Shown here one piece after another: positions 32,719 through 39,788 of a stretch of 64,000 bases of DNA. Position numbers and translations under genes: made by a program. The notes beneath the pieces were generated by a model. The model was not told the origin of the DNA. It searched no databases and was given only the letters and a program-made list of their open reading frames with translations. Origin of the DNA: JANQRZ01 sp965214485. GTDB lineage: Bacteria; Bacteroidota; Rhodothermia; Rhodothermales; JANQRZ01. The stretch is taken from NCBI GenBank assembly GCA_965214485.1, contig CBDCBW010000003.1, positions 60,979 to 124,978 on the forward strand. Direction: 5' to 3'. Each line of letters begins with the position of its first letter. The first letter of the stretch is position 1.

Positions 32719-33003
32719 GAACAGCCTTCCGCAAGAGCTTTGTCCGCGACGTCAAGAAGTTGAAGGAGCGCCGGGTCGGTGAGCAAGTCCGCTCCGTCAT
32801 CAAGACCGTTCCGCTCCGTCATTAAGACCGTAGAGTCAGCAGCGGCGCTGTCCGATGTGCCGAATCTGAAGAAGATGAGCGGAGCAGGCGGGTACTACCG
32901 CGTTCGGATTGGAGACTACAGGATCGGGCTTTTTGTGGAAGGCGAGGAGGTCGAGTTCGTCCGGGTGCTCCACCGGAAAGATATGTACCGCCACTTCCCG
33001 TAA
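32715..33003 (+). pseudogene. RelE/ParE toxin broken by a 22-bp tandem duplication, cassette 15
   Basis: The frame starts at GTG 32715 (VRTAFRKSFVRDVKKLKERR), reaches QVRSVIKTV and then runs into TAA at 32823. A 22-bp segment is present twice in tandem (32788-32809 and 32810-32831, one mismatch). Removing one copy restores a single frame continuing ESAAALSDVPNLKKMSGAGG, YYRVRIGDYRIGLFVEGEEV and VRVLHRKDMYRHFP to 33003, a complete RelE-type toxin of about 88 residues. The duplication therefore inactivated the toxin. Confidence 0.88.
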
Positions 33004-33023
33004 GCGCTGTGCTCGCCGGGGCG

Positions 33024-33148
33024 GTGTAACCCGCGGCTGCAGGCGGACGCAGGGCTTTACGGTCTTGCCTCGTTCCACCCGTGCCACTTACGCCGCCTCG
33101 TCCAAACGGCTTCGCTGCCGTGCGCGGGTGAGCGGCCCTCTGTTCTGC
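33024..33148 (+). repeat. attC 16
   Basis: Boxes GTGTAAC (33024) and GTTCTGC (33142). The left end complements the cassette 15 start GTTACAC. Confidence 0.9.
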
Positions 33149-33160
33149 TGCCTCCGACCT

Positions 33161-33724
33161 GTGCGGCTCGTCCTCGTCCTTCTCGGGCTCGCCGCCTGCT
33201 CGCCCGCACCGGCCGTAGCGGACAGGCCGACTGGCGGCGTGGCCGGGGCGGAACCGCAGGCCGGACCGCCAGCCGAGCCGGAGCCGCCGGCGGAACTGCT
33301 CGCGGAGGGCGACACCCTCATCAACCGGCGGCCCCCGCCGTACCCGTACCCGGCGCTGGCCGACTCGCTCCGGGAGGTCCTCCGCAACCAGACGTCGCTG
33401 TTCCCGGTCCCGGAGATCCGGGCGTACGCCGTGGGCCGCGACGGTCGGCCGGTCCCGCTCAACGAGCTGCTGGCGTCGGTGGAGGCCGAGCTGCCGGCGG
33501 GCTCCCGGGCCGTCTTCCAACTCGTGATCGCGTGGGACGGGACGCTGGTACAGGCCGTCGCCGCCCGGGTCCGTGGCGAGGTCCCCCGGGCCGTGGCCGC
33601 TCGCGCCCTCCGGTCGCTCCGGTTCGCCCCGCCACGGGACGAGGAGGTCGAGGCCGTGCTCCCGGCCGGGGTCCCTTCATTCGCGTGGGGGACCTTCACC
33701 GTCCTGTTCCGGGGGCCACGGTAG
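33161..33724 (+). CDS. Cassette 16 lipoprotein with TonB-C-like domain
   Basis: A 187-aa protein from a GTG at 33161 (VRLVLVLLGLAACSPAPAVA), a short lipoprotein signal with lipobox LAAC. A proline- and alanine-rich linker (residues about 15-50) is followed by NRRPPPYPYPALADSLREVL and a C-terminal domain FQLVIAWDGTLVQAVAARVR then ALRSLRFAPPRDEEVEAVLP, AWGTFTVLFRGPR. This pattern resembles the C-terminal domain of energy transducer TonB-like proteins, without the transmembrane anchor. The start was chosen for the signal; longer upstream frames cross attC 16. Confidence 0.68.
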   Translation: MRLVLVLLGLAACSPAPAVADRPTGGVAGAEPQAGPPAEPEPPAELLAEGDTLINRRPPPYPYPALADSLREVLRNQTSLFPVPEIRAYAVGRDGRPVPLNELLASVEAELPAGSRAVFQLVIAWDGTLVQAVAARVRGEVPRAVAARALRSLRFAPPRDEEVEAVLPAGVPSFAWGTFTVLFRGPR

Positions 33725-33731
33725 CCGGGCA

Positions 33732-33860
33732 GCAGAACCCGCCGCTGCAGGCCGACGTGGGGCACCAGCGTTCTTGGCTTGTCCGGGCTTCGGCGCCGCC
33801 GTAGCTTCGGTCAACCATCCTGCCCTGCGCCCCACGCGGCTGAGCGGCCCTCTGTTAGCG
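33732..33860 (+). repeat. attC 17
   Basis: Boxes GCAGAAC (33732) and GTTAGCG (33854). The left end ggcagcagaac complements the start of cassette 16 over 11 nt. Confidence 0.92.
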
Positions 33861-33931
33861 GCACCCTCGCACCGCTGGTGCAGCAACCGGAACAAGGGTG
33901 AAGCGTTGGAGCAGGAAACCAAGACCGAGCC

Positions 33932-34141
33932 ATGCTGCGAACCATCGAGGCCATCGTCGAGAAGGACGGGAGCCTCCGCCTCCTTGAAGATGTCGAACTG
34001 CGTGCGGGTGTGCGAGCACTCGTCACGATCCTCAGCGAGGACGCCTCGCCGCACGAGCCGGCCCTCCTGAGCGAGGCCGCGCTTGCGGAGGACTGGAAGC
34101 GTCAGGAGGAGGACGAAGCGTGGGCGCACCTCCAGTCGTGA
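33932..34141 (+). CDS. Antitoxin (AbrB/DUF104-like), cassette 17
   Basis: A 69-aa protein MLRTIEAIVEKDGSLRLLED. The N-terminal segment with VEKDGSLRLLEDVELRAGVR and ALVTILSEDA resembles small beta antitoxins of the DUF104/AbrB type. The acidic helical tail ALLSEAALAEDWKRQEEDEA would bind the toxin. Its stop codon overlaps the toxin start in a GTGA junction. Confidence 0.77.
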   Translation: MLRTIEAIVEKDGSLRLLEDVELRAGVRALVTILSEDASPHEPALLSEAALAEDWKRQEEDEAWAHLQS

Positions 34142-34467
34142 AGCGCGGAGCCGTCGTCCTCGTTCGCTTCCCGTTCTCGGACCTCTCGGCGTCGAAGCTC
34201 CGCCCGGCACTGGTGCTCGCCGATGTAGGCCGAGGCGACAGCGTCCTGGTCCAGGTCACGAGTAACCCGTATTCGGACTCCCACGCGGTCGAGTTGACCG
34301 AAGCCAGCTTCGTGCGCGGCAGCCTTGAGCGCACGAGCTATGCCCGTCCGGGTAAGCTGTTCACGGCGAACGAGACGCTCATCGCCCGCTCCGTAGGTGA
34401 GCTGGCTCCCGATGTGGCCGAGGCGGTGCTGTCGGCAGTGATCCGGCTTCTTCGGGGGGAGCGTTGA
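34138..34467 (+). CDS. PemK/MazF-family toxin, cassette 17
   Basis: About 109 aa from the GTG at 34138 (VKRGAVVLVRFPFSDLSASK); an alternative GTG at 34120 adds six residues. Characteristic parts are GAVVLVRFPFSDL, LRPALVLADVGRGDSVLVQV and TSNPYSD, then TSYARPGKLFTANETLIARS. Members cleave mRNA at specific short sequences. With the preceding antitoxin it forms the whole cargo of the last cassette. Confidence 0.87.
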   Translation: MKRGAVVLVRFPFSDLSASKLRPALVLADVGRGDSVLVQVTSNPYSDSHAVELTEASFVRGSLERTSYARPGKLFTANETLIARSVGELAPDVAEAVLSAVIRLLRGER

Positions 34468-34474
34468 CGGGTGC

Positions 34475-34602
34475 AGCTAACCCGCCGCTGCACGCCGACG
34501 CAGGGCTGCACGGTCTTGCCTCGTCCGACCTCCTGTGCCTCCGTAGCTTCATCCAGCCATTGTACTGCTTGCCCCATGCGGCTGAGCAGTCTCCTGTTAT
34601 GG
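34475..34602 (+). repeat. attC 18, last site of the array
   Basis: Boxes AGCTAAC (34475) and GTTATGG (34596). The left end complements the cassette 17 start GTTAGCG with one mismatch. No further attC follows. Confidence 0.9.
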
Positions 34603-34739
34603 CGTCGGGGGTGTACGTGGTCCGGGCGGAGCTGGCACCGAGCGGGGGCGCAGTGCAGGTGTTCACGCAGAAGCTGACCCTGGCGCGAGCGCAGGATCCA
34701 TCCGCGAAGCCGCGCCGGTGCTCTCCGGCGCGGCTTTAG
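34599..34739 (+). pseudogene. 3-prime remnant of a T9SS-sorted protein gene at the array end
   Basis: From the last core box an open frame reads MASGVYVVRAELAPSGGAVQ, then VFTQKLTLARAQDPS to a stop at 34737. SGVYVVRAE with a closing FTQKLTLAR is the final strand pair of a Por/T9SS C-terminal sorting domain, seen without the rest of any protein. The array junction cuts it exactly at the recombination box. It is probably the tail of a chromosomal gene disrupted by cassette insertion or deletion. A strong terminator overlaps its end. Confidence 0.65.
34707..34736 (+). terminator. Rho-independent-type hairpin after the array
   Basis: AAGCCGCGCCGG pairs perfectly with CCGGCGCGGCTT over a TGCTCT loop (12 bp). 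The T tail is weak (TTTAG). It would end transcripts coming from the cassette array before egtB. Confidence 0.75.
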
Positions 34740-34808
34740 TTGCCATTCCGTTAGAAACGAGGCGCGGCATAGTGCGTAGGAGAGGCCCCTCGCACCTCTC
34801 TCATCGCT

Positions 34809-36128
34809 ATGTCCGTCCTCACTTCTGCCCCGACCCGCGACGCGTTCCTCGCGCTCCCCCTCGCCGAGCAGTACCGCACCGTCCGCGCCTTCACCGAGCA
34901 CCTCACCGAGCCGCTCACGACCGAGGACTTCGTCGTCCAGTCGATGGAGGACGTCAGCCCGACGAAGTGGCACCTCGCCCACACGACGTGGTTCTGGGAG
35001 ACCTTCGCTCTGGGCGAGTATGCTGACGGGTACGCGCTCCACGACCCGGCGTACCCGTTCCTGTTCAACTCGTACTACGTGCAGGCGGGCGAGCGGCACT
35101 GCCGGGCGCAGCGCGGCTACCTCTCGCGCCCCACGGTCGAGGAGGTCTTCGCCTACCGCGCCCACGTCGACGAGGCGATGCTCCGACTCCTCGACGGGGT
35201 GCCCGGCGATGACGGCTCGAAGCTCGCCGAGGTCGTCCGCGTCGGGCTGAACCACGAGCAGCAGCACCAGGAGCTCCTCGTGACGGACATCAAGCACGTC
35301 TTCTCGGTCAACCCGCTCCGCCCGGCCTACCGCGAGCGAGCGGTCGCGCCTGCGCCCGACCCCGGCCCGGTGCAGTGGGTGCCGTTCGAGGCCGGGCTGC
35401 ACGAGATCGGGTATCTCCCCGAGCGCGACGGGCCGTTCGCCTTCGACAACGAGACGCCGCGCCACCGGGCGTTCGTCGAGGCCTTCGCGCTGGCGGACCG
35501 GCTGGTGACGTGCGGCGAGTTCCTCGCGTTCATGGAGGACGGCGGCTACGAGCGCGCCCCGCTCTGGCTCTCCGAGGGCTTCGCCACCGTGCAGGCCAAC
35601 GCCTGGACCGAGCCGTTCTACTGGGAGCAGCGCGGCGGCGAGTGGCACCACTTCACGCTCGCCGGGCTGGTGCCGGTGGATCCGCACGCCCCGCTCACGC
35701 ACGTCTCGTACTTCGAGGCCGACGCCTTCGCCCGCTGGGCCGGGGCCCGCCTCCCGACCGAGTTCGAGTGGGAGGTCGCCAGCGAGGGCGTCCCGGTGGA
35801 GGGCACCTTTGCCGAGGACGGCGTCCTCCACCCGGCCCCGCCGGAGCCCATCGCCGGTGGCGACGGCGCGCCCACCGCGCCCCGTCTCCGCCAGCTCTTC
35901 GGCGACGCGTGGGAATGGACGCGGAGCCAGTACTCGCCCTATCCCGGGTACGACCCGCTCCCCGGTGCGCTCGGCGAGTACAACGGCAAGTTCATGTGCA
36001 ACCAGTTCGTGCTGCGCGGCGGGAGCTGCGCGACGAGCCGCACGCACGTCCGCCGGAGCTACCGCAACTTCTTCGCCCCGGCCTCGACGTGGCAGTTCAC
36101 CGGCCTCCGCCTCGCGAAGGACCTCTAG
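34809..36128 (+). CDS. egtB: Ergothioneine biosynthesis protein EgtB (hercynine oxygenase)
   Basis: A 439-aa non-haem iron enzyme forming the C-S bond to hercynine. The N-terminal DinB-like domain has TKWHLAHTTWFWETF and the iron-binding LNHEQQHQELLVTDIKH. The C-terminal FGE-sulfatase (formylglycine-generating-enzyme-like) domain runs from about residue 185, with FVEAFALADRLVTCGEFLAF, ARLPTEFEWEVAS, DAWEWTRSQYSPYPGY and RGGSCATSRTHVRRSYRNFF. It is followed 13 bp later by egtD, so the two form an operon for the thiol antioxidant ergothioneine. The start ATG is 69 bp past the hairpin terminator. Confidence 0.95.
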   Translation: MSVLTSAPTRDAFLALPLAEQYRTVRAFTEHLTEPLTTEDFVVQSMEDVSPTKWHLAHTTWFWETFALGEYADGYALHDPAYPFLFNSYYVQAGERHCRAQRGYLSRPTVEEVFAYRAHVDEAMLRLLDGVPGDDGSKLAEVVRVGLNHEQQHQELLVTDIKHVFSVNPLRPAYRERAVAPAPDPGPVQWVPFEAGLHEIGYLPERDGPFAFDNETPRHRAFVEAFALADRLVTCGEFLAFMEDGGYERAPLWLSEGFATVQANAWTEPFYWEQRGGEWHHFTLAGLVPVDPHAPLTHVSYFEADAFARWAGARLPTEFEWEVASEGVPVEGTFAEDGVLHPAPPEPIAGGDGAPTAPRLRQLFGDAWEWTRSQYSPYPGYDPLPGALGEYNGKFMCNQFVLRGGSCATSRTHVRRSYRNFFAPASTWQFTGLRLAKDL

Positions 36129-36141
36129 CTCCTCTCCCGTC

Positions 36142-37098
36142 ATGCCTCTTGCTCCGCCCACCGCGCCGGCCTCCGACCTAGACCGGCGCGAAGCGTTCCT
36201 CCGCGACGTGCTCGCCGGCCTCGCCGCCTCGCCGAAGTCGGTCCCGTGCAAGTACTTCTACGACGAGACCGGCTCGGCGCTCTTCGACCGGATCACCGAG
36301 ACCGAGGCCTACTACCCGACCCGGACCGAGCTGGCCATCATGGAGGCGCACGTCGGCGAGATGGCCGAGGCCGTCGGGCCGGGGGCCGTGCTGATCGAGT
36401 ACGGCAGCGGGTCGAGCCTCAAGACCCGCGTCCTCCTGGGCCGCCTGGACCTCGCGGCCTACGTCCCGATCGACATCTCGCGCGAGCACCTCTTCGCCAC
36501 GGCGGAGCAGCTCCGCGACGCGTACCCCGGCCTCCCCATCTTCCCCGTCGCCGCCGACTACACCGCCGACTTCGCGCTCCCGGACCTCCCCGAGGGCACG
36601 CGCGTCGTCTACTTCCCCGGCTCGACGATCGGCAACTTCGACGAGGCGCAGGCGGCGGCGTTTCTCCGGCAGGCCGCCGCCCTCGTCGGCCCCGGCGGCG
36701 GCCTGCTCATCGGCGTGGACCTGAAGAAGGACCCCGCCGTGCTCGAGGCCGCCTACGACGACCCCGAGGGCGTGACCTCGGAGTTCAACCTCAACCTCCT
36801 CGACCGGATCAACCGCGAGCTCGGCGGCACGTTCGACCGGGACCGCTTCGCCCACCGCGCCGTGTGGAACCCCGCCGAGAGCCGGATCGAGACCTACCTC
36901 GTCAGCCTCCGCGAGCAGACCGCCGAGGTCGGCGGCGTCGCGTTCCACTTCGGCGAGGACGAGGCCGTGCACACCGAGAACTCGCACAAGTACACCACCG
37001 AGGGGTTCGCCCGCTTCGCGGCCCGAAACGGCTTCGCCGCCCGCCGGTGCTGGACCGACCCCGAGGGCCTCTTCAGCGTGCAGTATTTCGAGGCCTAG
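36142..37098 (+). CDS. egtD: L-histidine N-alpha-methyltransferase EgtD
   Basis: A 318-aa SAM-dependent enzyme trimethylating histidine to hercynine, the substrate of EgtB. Landmarks are PKSVPCKYFYDETGSALFD, ITETEAYYPTRTE, IEYGSGSSLKTRVLL as SAM motif I, VVYFPGSTIGNF and LLIGVDLKKDPAVLEAAYDD; the C-terminus has HTENSHKYTTEGFARFA. Its length is normal for EgtD. Operon partner of egtB with a 13-bp gap. Confidence 0.96.
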   Translation: MPLAPPTAPASDLDRREAFLRDVLAGLAASPKSVPCKYFYDETGSALFDRITETEAYYPTRTELAIMEAHVGEMAEAVGPGAVLIEYGSGSSLKTRVLLGRLDLAAYVPIDISREHLFATAEQLRDAYPGLPIFPVAADYTADFALPDLPEGTRVVYFPGSTIGNFDEAQAAAFLRQAAALVGPGGGLLIGVDLKKDPAVLEAAYDDPEGVTSEFNLNLLDRINRELGGTFDRDRFAHRAVWNPAESRIETYLVSLREQTAEVGGVAFHFGEDEAVHTENSHKYTTEGFARFAARNGFAARRCWTDPEGLFSVQYFEA

Positions 37099-37108
37099 CC
37101 TGCTCTTT

Positions 37109-37141
37109 ACTCCGTCACGAAGGCTCACTCCGTGACGAAGG
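37109..37141. repeat. 15-bp near-repeat that is also an inverted repeat, before the ROK kinase gene
   Basis: actccgtcacgaagg and actccgtgacgaagg lie 3 bp apart. The single c/g difference makes gtcacg and cgtgac complementary, so the pair can also form a small hairpin 18 bp before the kinase start. Confidence 0.6.
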
Positions 37142-37158
37142 ACCCGTGACACGGACCG

Positions 37159-37920
37159 ATGGCCAAGAAGAAAAAGCCGAAGATCGTGCTCGGCCTCGAC
37201 ATCGGCGGCACCGGCATCAAGGGCGCGCTCGTGGACACGCAGGCCGGGACGCTGGCCTCGCCCCGCCACCGGGTCCCGACCCCGCAGCCCGCCACCCCGA
37301 AGGCCGTCGCCCGGACCGTCGCCGAGATCGCGGCGCACTTTAACTGGAAGGGCCGCATGGGCTGCACGCTGCCGGCGCGCGTGCGCGGCGGCGTCGCCGA
37401 GACCGCCGTCAACATCGACGACGCGTGGGTCGGCACCAACGCCGTGAAGCTCTTCGGGAAAAAGACCGGACTGCGCGTTTGCCTCCTCAACGACGCCGAC
37501 GCCGCCGGCCTCGCCGAGGCGCGCTTCGGGGCGGGCAAGGGCAAGGACGGCACCGTCGTGGTGCTCACCTTCGGCACCGGCGTCGGGAGCGTCCTGATCG
37601 TCGACCGCACGCTGGTGCCGAACACCGAGTTCGGGCAGCTCTGGCTCAAGGGCACGACGCTCGAGAAGTGGTCGGCCAACTCGGTGCGGGAGGCCGAGGC
37701 CCTGTCGTGGGAGGCGTGGGCGGAGCGCGTGCAGGACGCCCTCGCCCACCTCGAGTACGTCCTCGCGCCGGACCTGATCGTCGTCGGCGGCGGCGTGAGC
37801 AAGCCGCACCGCTGGCAGCAGTTCGGCCACCTCCTCACGACCCGCGCCCGGCTCGTCCCGGCCCACCTCGCCAACGAGGCCGGGATCATCGGTGCCGCGT
37901 GGCACGCGCGCAGAGGGTGA
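37159..37920 (+). CDS. Polyphosphate--glucose phosphotransferase-like ROK kinase
   Basis: A 253-aa ROK-family sugar kinase. The phosphate-binding motif VLGLDIGGTGIKGALVDT is at the N-terminus. LNDADAAGLAEARFGAGKGK, VLTFGTGVGSVLIVDRTLVP, the NTEFGQLWLKG segment and PDLIVVGGGVSKPHRWQQFG follow the PpgK pattern, including SWEAWAERVQDALAHLE. Such enzymes phosphorylate glucose with polyphosphate, often also ATP. The N-terminal MAKKKKPK is basic. The closeness of the PpgK match favours polyphosphate use, but donor specificity is inferred. Confidence 0.85.
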   Translation: MAKKKKPKIVLGLDIGGTGIKGALVDTQAGTLASPRHRVPTPQPATPKAVARTVAEIAAHFNWKGRMGCTLPARVRGGVAETAVNIDDAWVGTNAVKLFGKKTGLRVCLLNDADAAGLAEARFGAGKGKDGTVVVLTFGTGVGSVLIVDRTLVPNTEFGQLWLKGTTLEKWSANSVREAEALSWEAWAERVQDALAHLEYVLAPDLIVVGGGVSKPHRWQQFGHLLTTRARLVPAHLANEAGIIGAAWHARRG

Positions 37921-37937
37921 GCCCCGCGTGAGGGGTC

Positions 37938-39677
37938 TCAGCGCTGACCGGGCGGCTCCAGCACGCTCTCGAGCCGCCAGAGCACCCCGTTCGTCGGTCG
38001 CTGGACAGACTGGACGGCCCGAACGAGGAGCGTGTCCGGCGGGGATGTGTAAATGTCCTGGATGAAGACCCCGTTGGGGGAGTTGACGTACGTGAGCGAG
38101 TCGCCCGGGAGCAGCGTCGGGAGCGTGCCCATCGTGCCCAGGTCGGTGAAGGAGAAGCGGCCCTCTACGGTGTGAAAGTCGACGTACCGCTCCAGCTCGT
38201 CGGCGGTGTTGGGGAACAGCAACCCCGGGAGCTGCGGGTTGGCGTTGAAGGCCTGGTCGGTCCACGCGAAGACCGTGTACGGACCGCCCAGGTCGTCGTC
38301 GAACGCCTCGTCCTGCCCGGTCAGCCGCAGCGACTGCACGAAGCGCCGCCGTTCCTCGAAGACGAGCGTTTCGAGGAGCGAGAGCGACGGGTTGAGCAGC
38401 CGGTCCACGACGTGGATCACCCCGTTGCTCGCCGGGATGTCGGTCGTGACGAGGCCACCGAACACATTCAGCCCGACTCGAATCTGCCCGGTGACGGGCA
38501 CGATCCGCATCGCGTCCTCGTCGAGCGTCGGCACCTCGGTGCGCATCTCGAGCTCCGACGAGGGGAACAGCCCGGGCGCGACGTGGAACCGGGCCACGCG
38601 CCCGATCACGCCCTCGCGCTGCAGGTACTCCAGGTGGGAGACGCCGCCGACGTCGGTGAACGCCCGGTTCAGCGGGGCGAAGACCGTGTACGGGCCGTCG
38701 CTCGTGAGGACCGACGCGAGGCCGGCCCGGGCGGCGGCGTCGAGCCACAGGTCGAGGCCGGCGAGCAGCGCCGCCTCGTTCAGGTTGAGGTCGCTCGTGA
38801 GCACATTCGCCACGAGGTGGATGACCCCGTTGGCGGTCGGGATGTCGGGGAGGATGAGGCGGACGCCGTCCACCTCGATCCGGTTCGCCTCGACGCTGAA
38901 CTCGAGCTCGGAGCCGGCCTCGGACTCGACCGTCTGCCCGTTCGTGATGTCGGCGCTCGTCAGCCGCCCCTCGACGATGTGGTTCGGCGCGACGCGGTCG
39001 ACCAGGTTTTGGTTGTCGAAGAGGCGGCGGGTCGCGTCCCGCCCGAGCGCGTCGAAGGCGTCGTCGAGCGGGAGGAAGACGGTGAACGGCCCCGCGCCTC
39101 CGAGCGCGTCGAGATCGCCGGACTCGGCGAAGGCGCGGCGGATCGTCTCCAGGTCGCTGGAGATCGCGAGCCGCTCGGCGATCGTGAGGTGGTCGCGGAA
39201 GGTGGTCTCGACGCCGTAGAGCACGCCGTTGTCGGCCTCGAACGACCGGTCCACCACGACGCCGCCGACGGTGACGCGCCCGCGCTGCACCCGCACCTCA
39301 AGCTCGGTCCCGCCGAGCGTGGTCAGGCGCTCGCCGTCGGTGAAGGCCTCGAGCGGGAGCACGCGCGGGACGATGTGCGCCCGCAGCACCCGGGCGAGGA
39401 TGTCGCGCTGCTCCGGCTCCTGCAGCGTCGCCAGCGTCCCCATGCCGAGGGCCCGGAACGCCTGGTCCGTCGGGGCGAAGAGCGTGTACGGCCCGCCGGT
39501 TTCGAGCGTCGCGGCGAGGCCCGTCTCTTCGAGCCCGTCGATGAGGAGGGCGAACGTCTCGCGGTCCTCGAGCAGGCCGAGGAAGTCTGTCTGCCGCTCG
39601 TCCTCCGAATCGCAGGCAGGGAGCAGGAGCAGCGCGAGCGCGAGGCCAAGCGCGAATCGGAGGGGACAGGTAGGCAT
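37938..39677 (-). CDS. Four-FAS1 (fasciclin) domain lipoprotein
   Basis: A 579-aa lipoprotein (MPTCPLRFALGLALALLLLPACDSE, lipobox LPAC). Four FAS1 repeats are visible, each with a GPYT-type strand and a later VIH/GVL-type strand: GGPYTLFAPTDQAFRAL near 60, GPFTVFLPLDDAFDAL near 190, DGPYTVFAPLNRAFTDV near 325 and GGPYTVFAWTDQAFNAN near 465. FAS1 domains mediate adhesion at the cell surface. It converges with the ROK kinase gene, 17 bp away. Confidence 0.92.
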   Translation of the reverse strand: MPTCPLRFALGLALALLLLPACDSEDERQTDFLGLLEDRETFALLIDGLEETGLAATLETGGPYTLFAPTDQAFRALGMGTLATLQEPEQRDILARVLRAHIVPRVLPLEAFTDGERLTTLGGTELEVRVQRGRVTVGGVVVDRSFEADNGVLYGVETTFRDHLTIAERLAISSDLETIRRAFAESGDLDALGGAGPFTVFLPLDDAFDALGRDATRRLFDNQNLVDRVAPNHIVEGRLTSADITNGQTVESEAGSELEFSVEANRIEVDGVRLILPDIPTANGVIHLVANVLTSDLNLNEAALLAGLDLWLDAAARAGLASVLTSDGPYTVFAPLNRAFTDVGGVSHLEYLQREGVIGRVARFHVAPGLFPSSELEMRTEVPTLDEDAMRIVPVTGQIRVGLNVFGGLVTTDIPASNGVIHVVDRLLNPSLSLLETLVFEERRRFVQSLRLTGQDEAFDDDLGGPYTVFAWTDQAFNANPQLPGLLFPNTADELERYVDFHTVEGRFSFTDLGTMGTLPTLLPGDSLTYVNSPNGVFIQDIYTSPPDTLLVRAVQSVQRPTNGVLWRLESVLEPPGQR

Positions 39678-39788
39678 TCAGATAAACGGTTGGTCAGTCG
39701 GCCTTTCGTCGGCGGCGCGGAGCGCTGCCGTCCCGCTAACTTGATCGGTTTTATTTCACTCTCCCACGCTCGCGGCTCGCGCTCTTCC

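Larger units (their letters stand above)
17541..34602 (+). mobile_element. Integron cassette array without integrase (CALIN), 18 cassettes
   Basis: About 17 kb in which every gene lies on the plus strand and every gene or small gene group is followed by a 118-138 bp attC-like site. The sites share RYYYAAC-like and GTTRRRY-like ends, the internal blocks gctgcaggccgac and gcggctgagcgg, and a long central inverted repeat. Cassettes are numbered 0 to 17 here; cassette n begins in the 3-prime box of attC n. No tyrosine integrase gene is seen on either strand, so the array is cut off from, or distant from, its integrase. Confidence 0.92.

Noticed and set aside
17748..34602. Regularly spaced repeats considered as a CRISPR array
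   Set aside because: Repeats are 118-138 bp, 0.3-2 kb apart, internally palindromic and separated by genes; this is an attC pattern, not CRISPR, and there are no cas genes.
34809..37920. egtB-egtD-kinase as a larger natural product cluster
   Set aside because: egtB and egtD form a standard ergothioneine pair; the ROK kinase is separate and no other biosynthetic genes are present.
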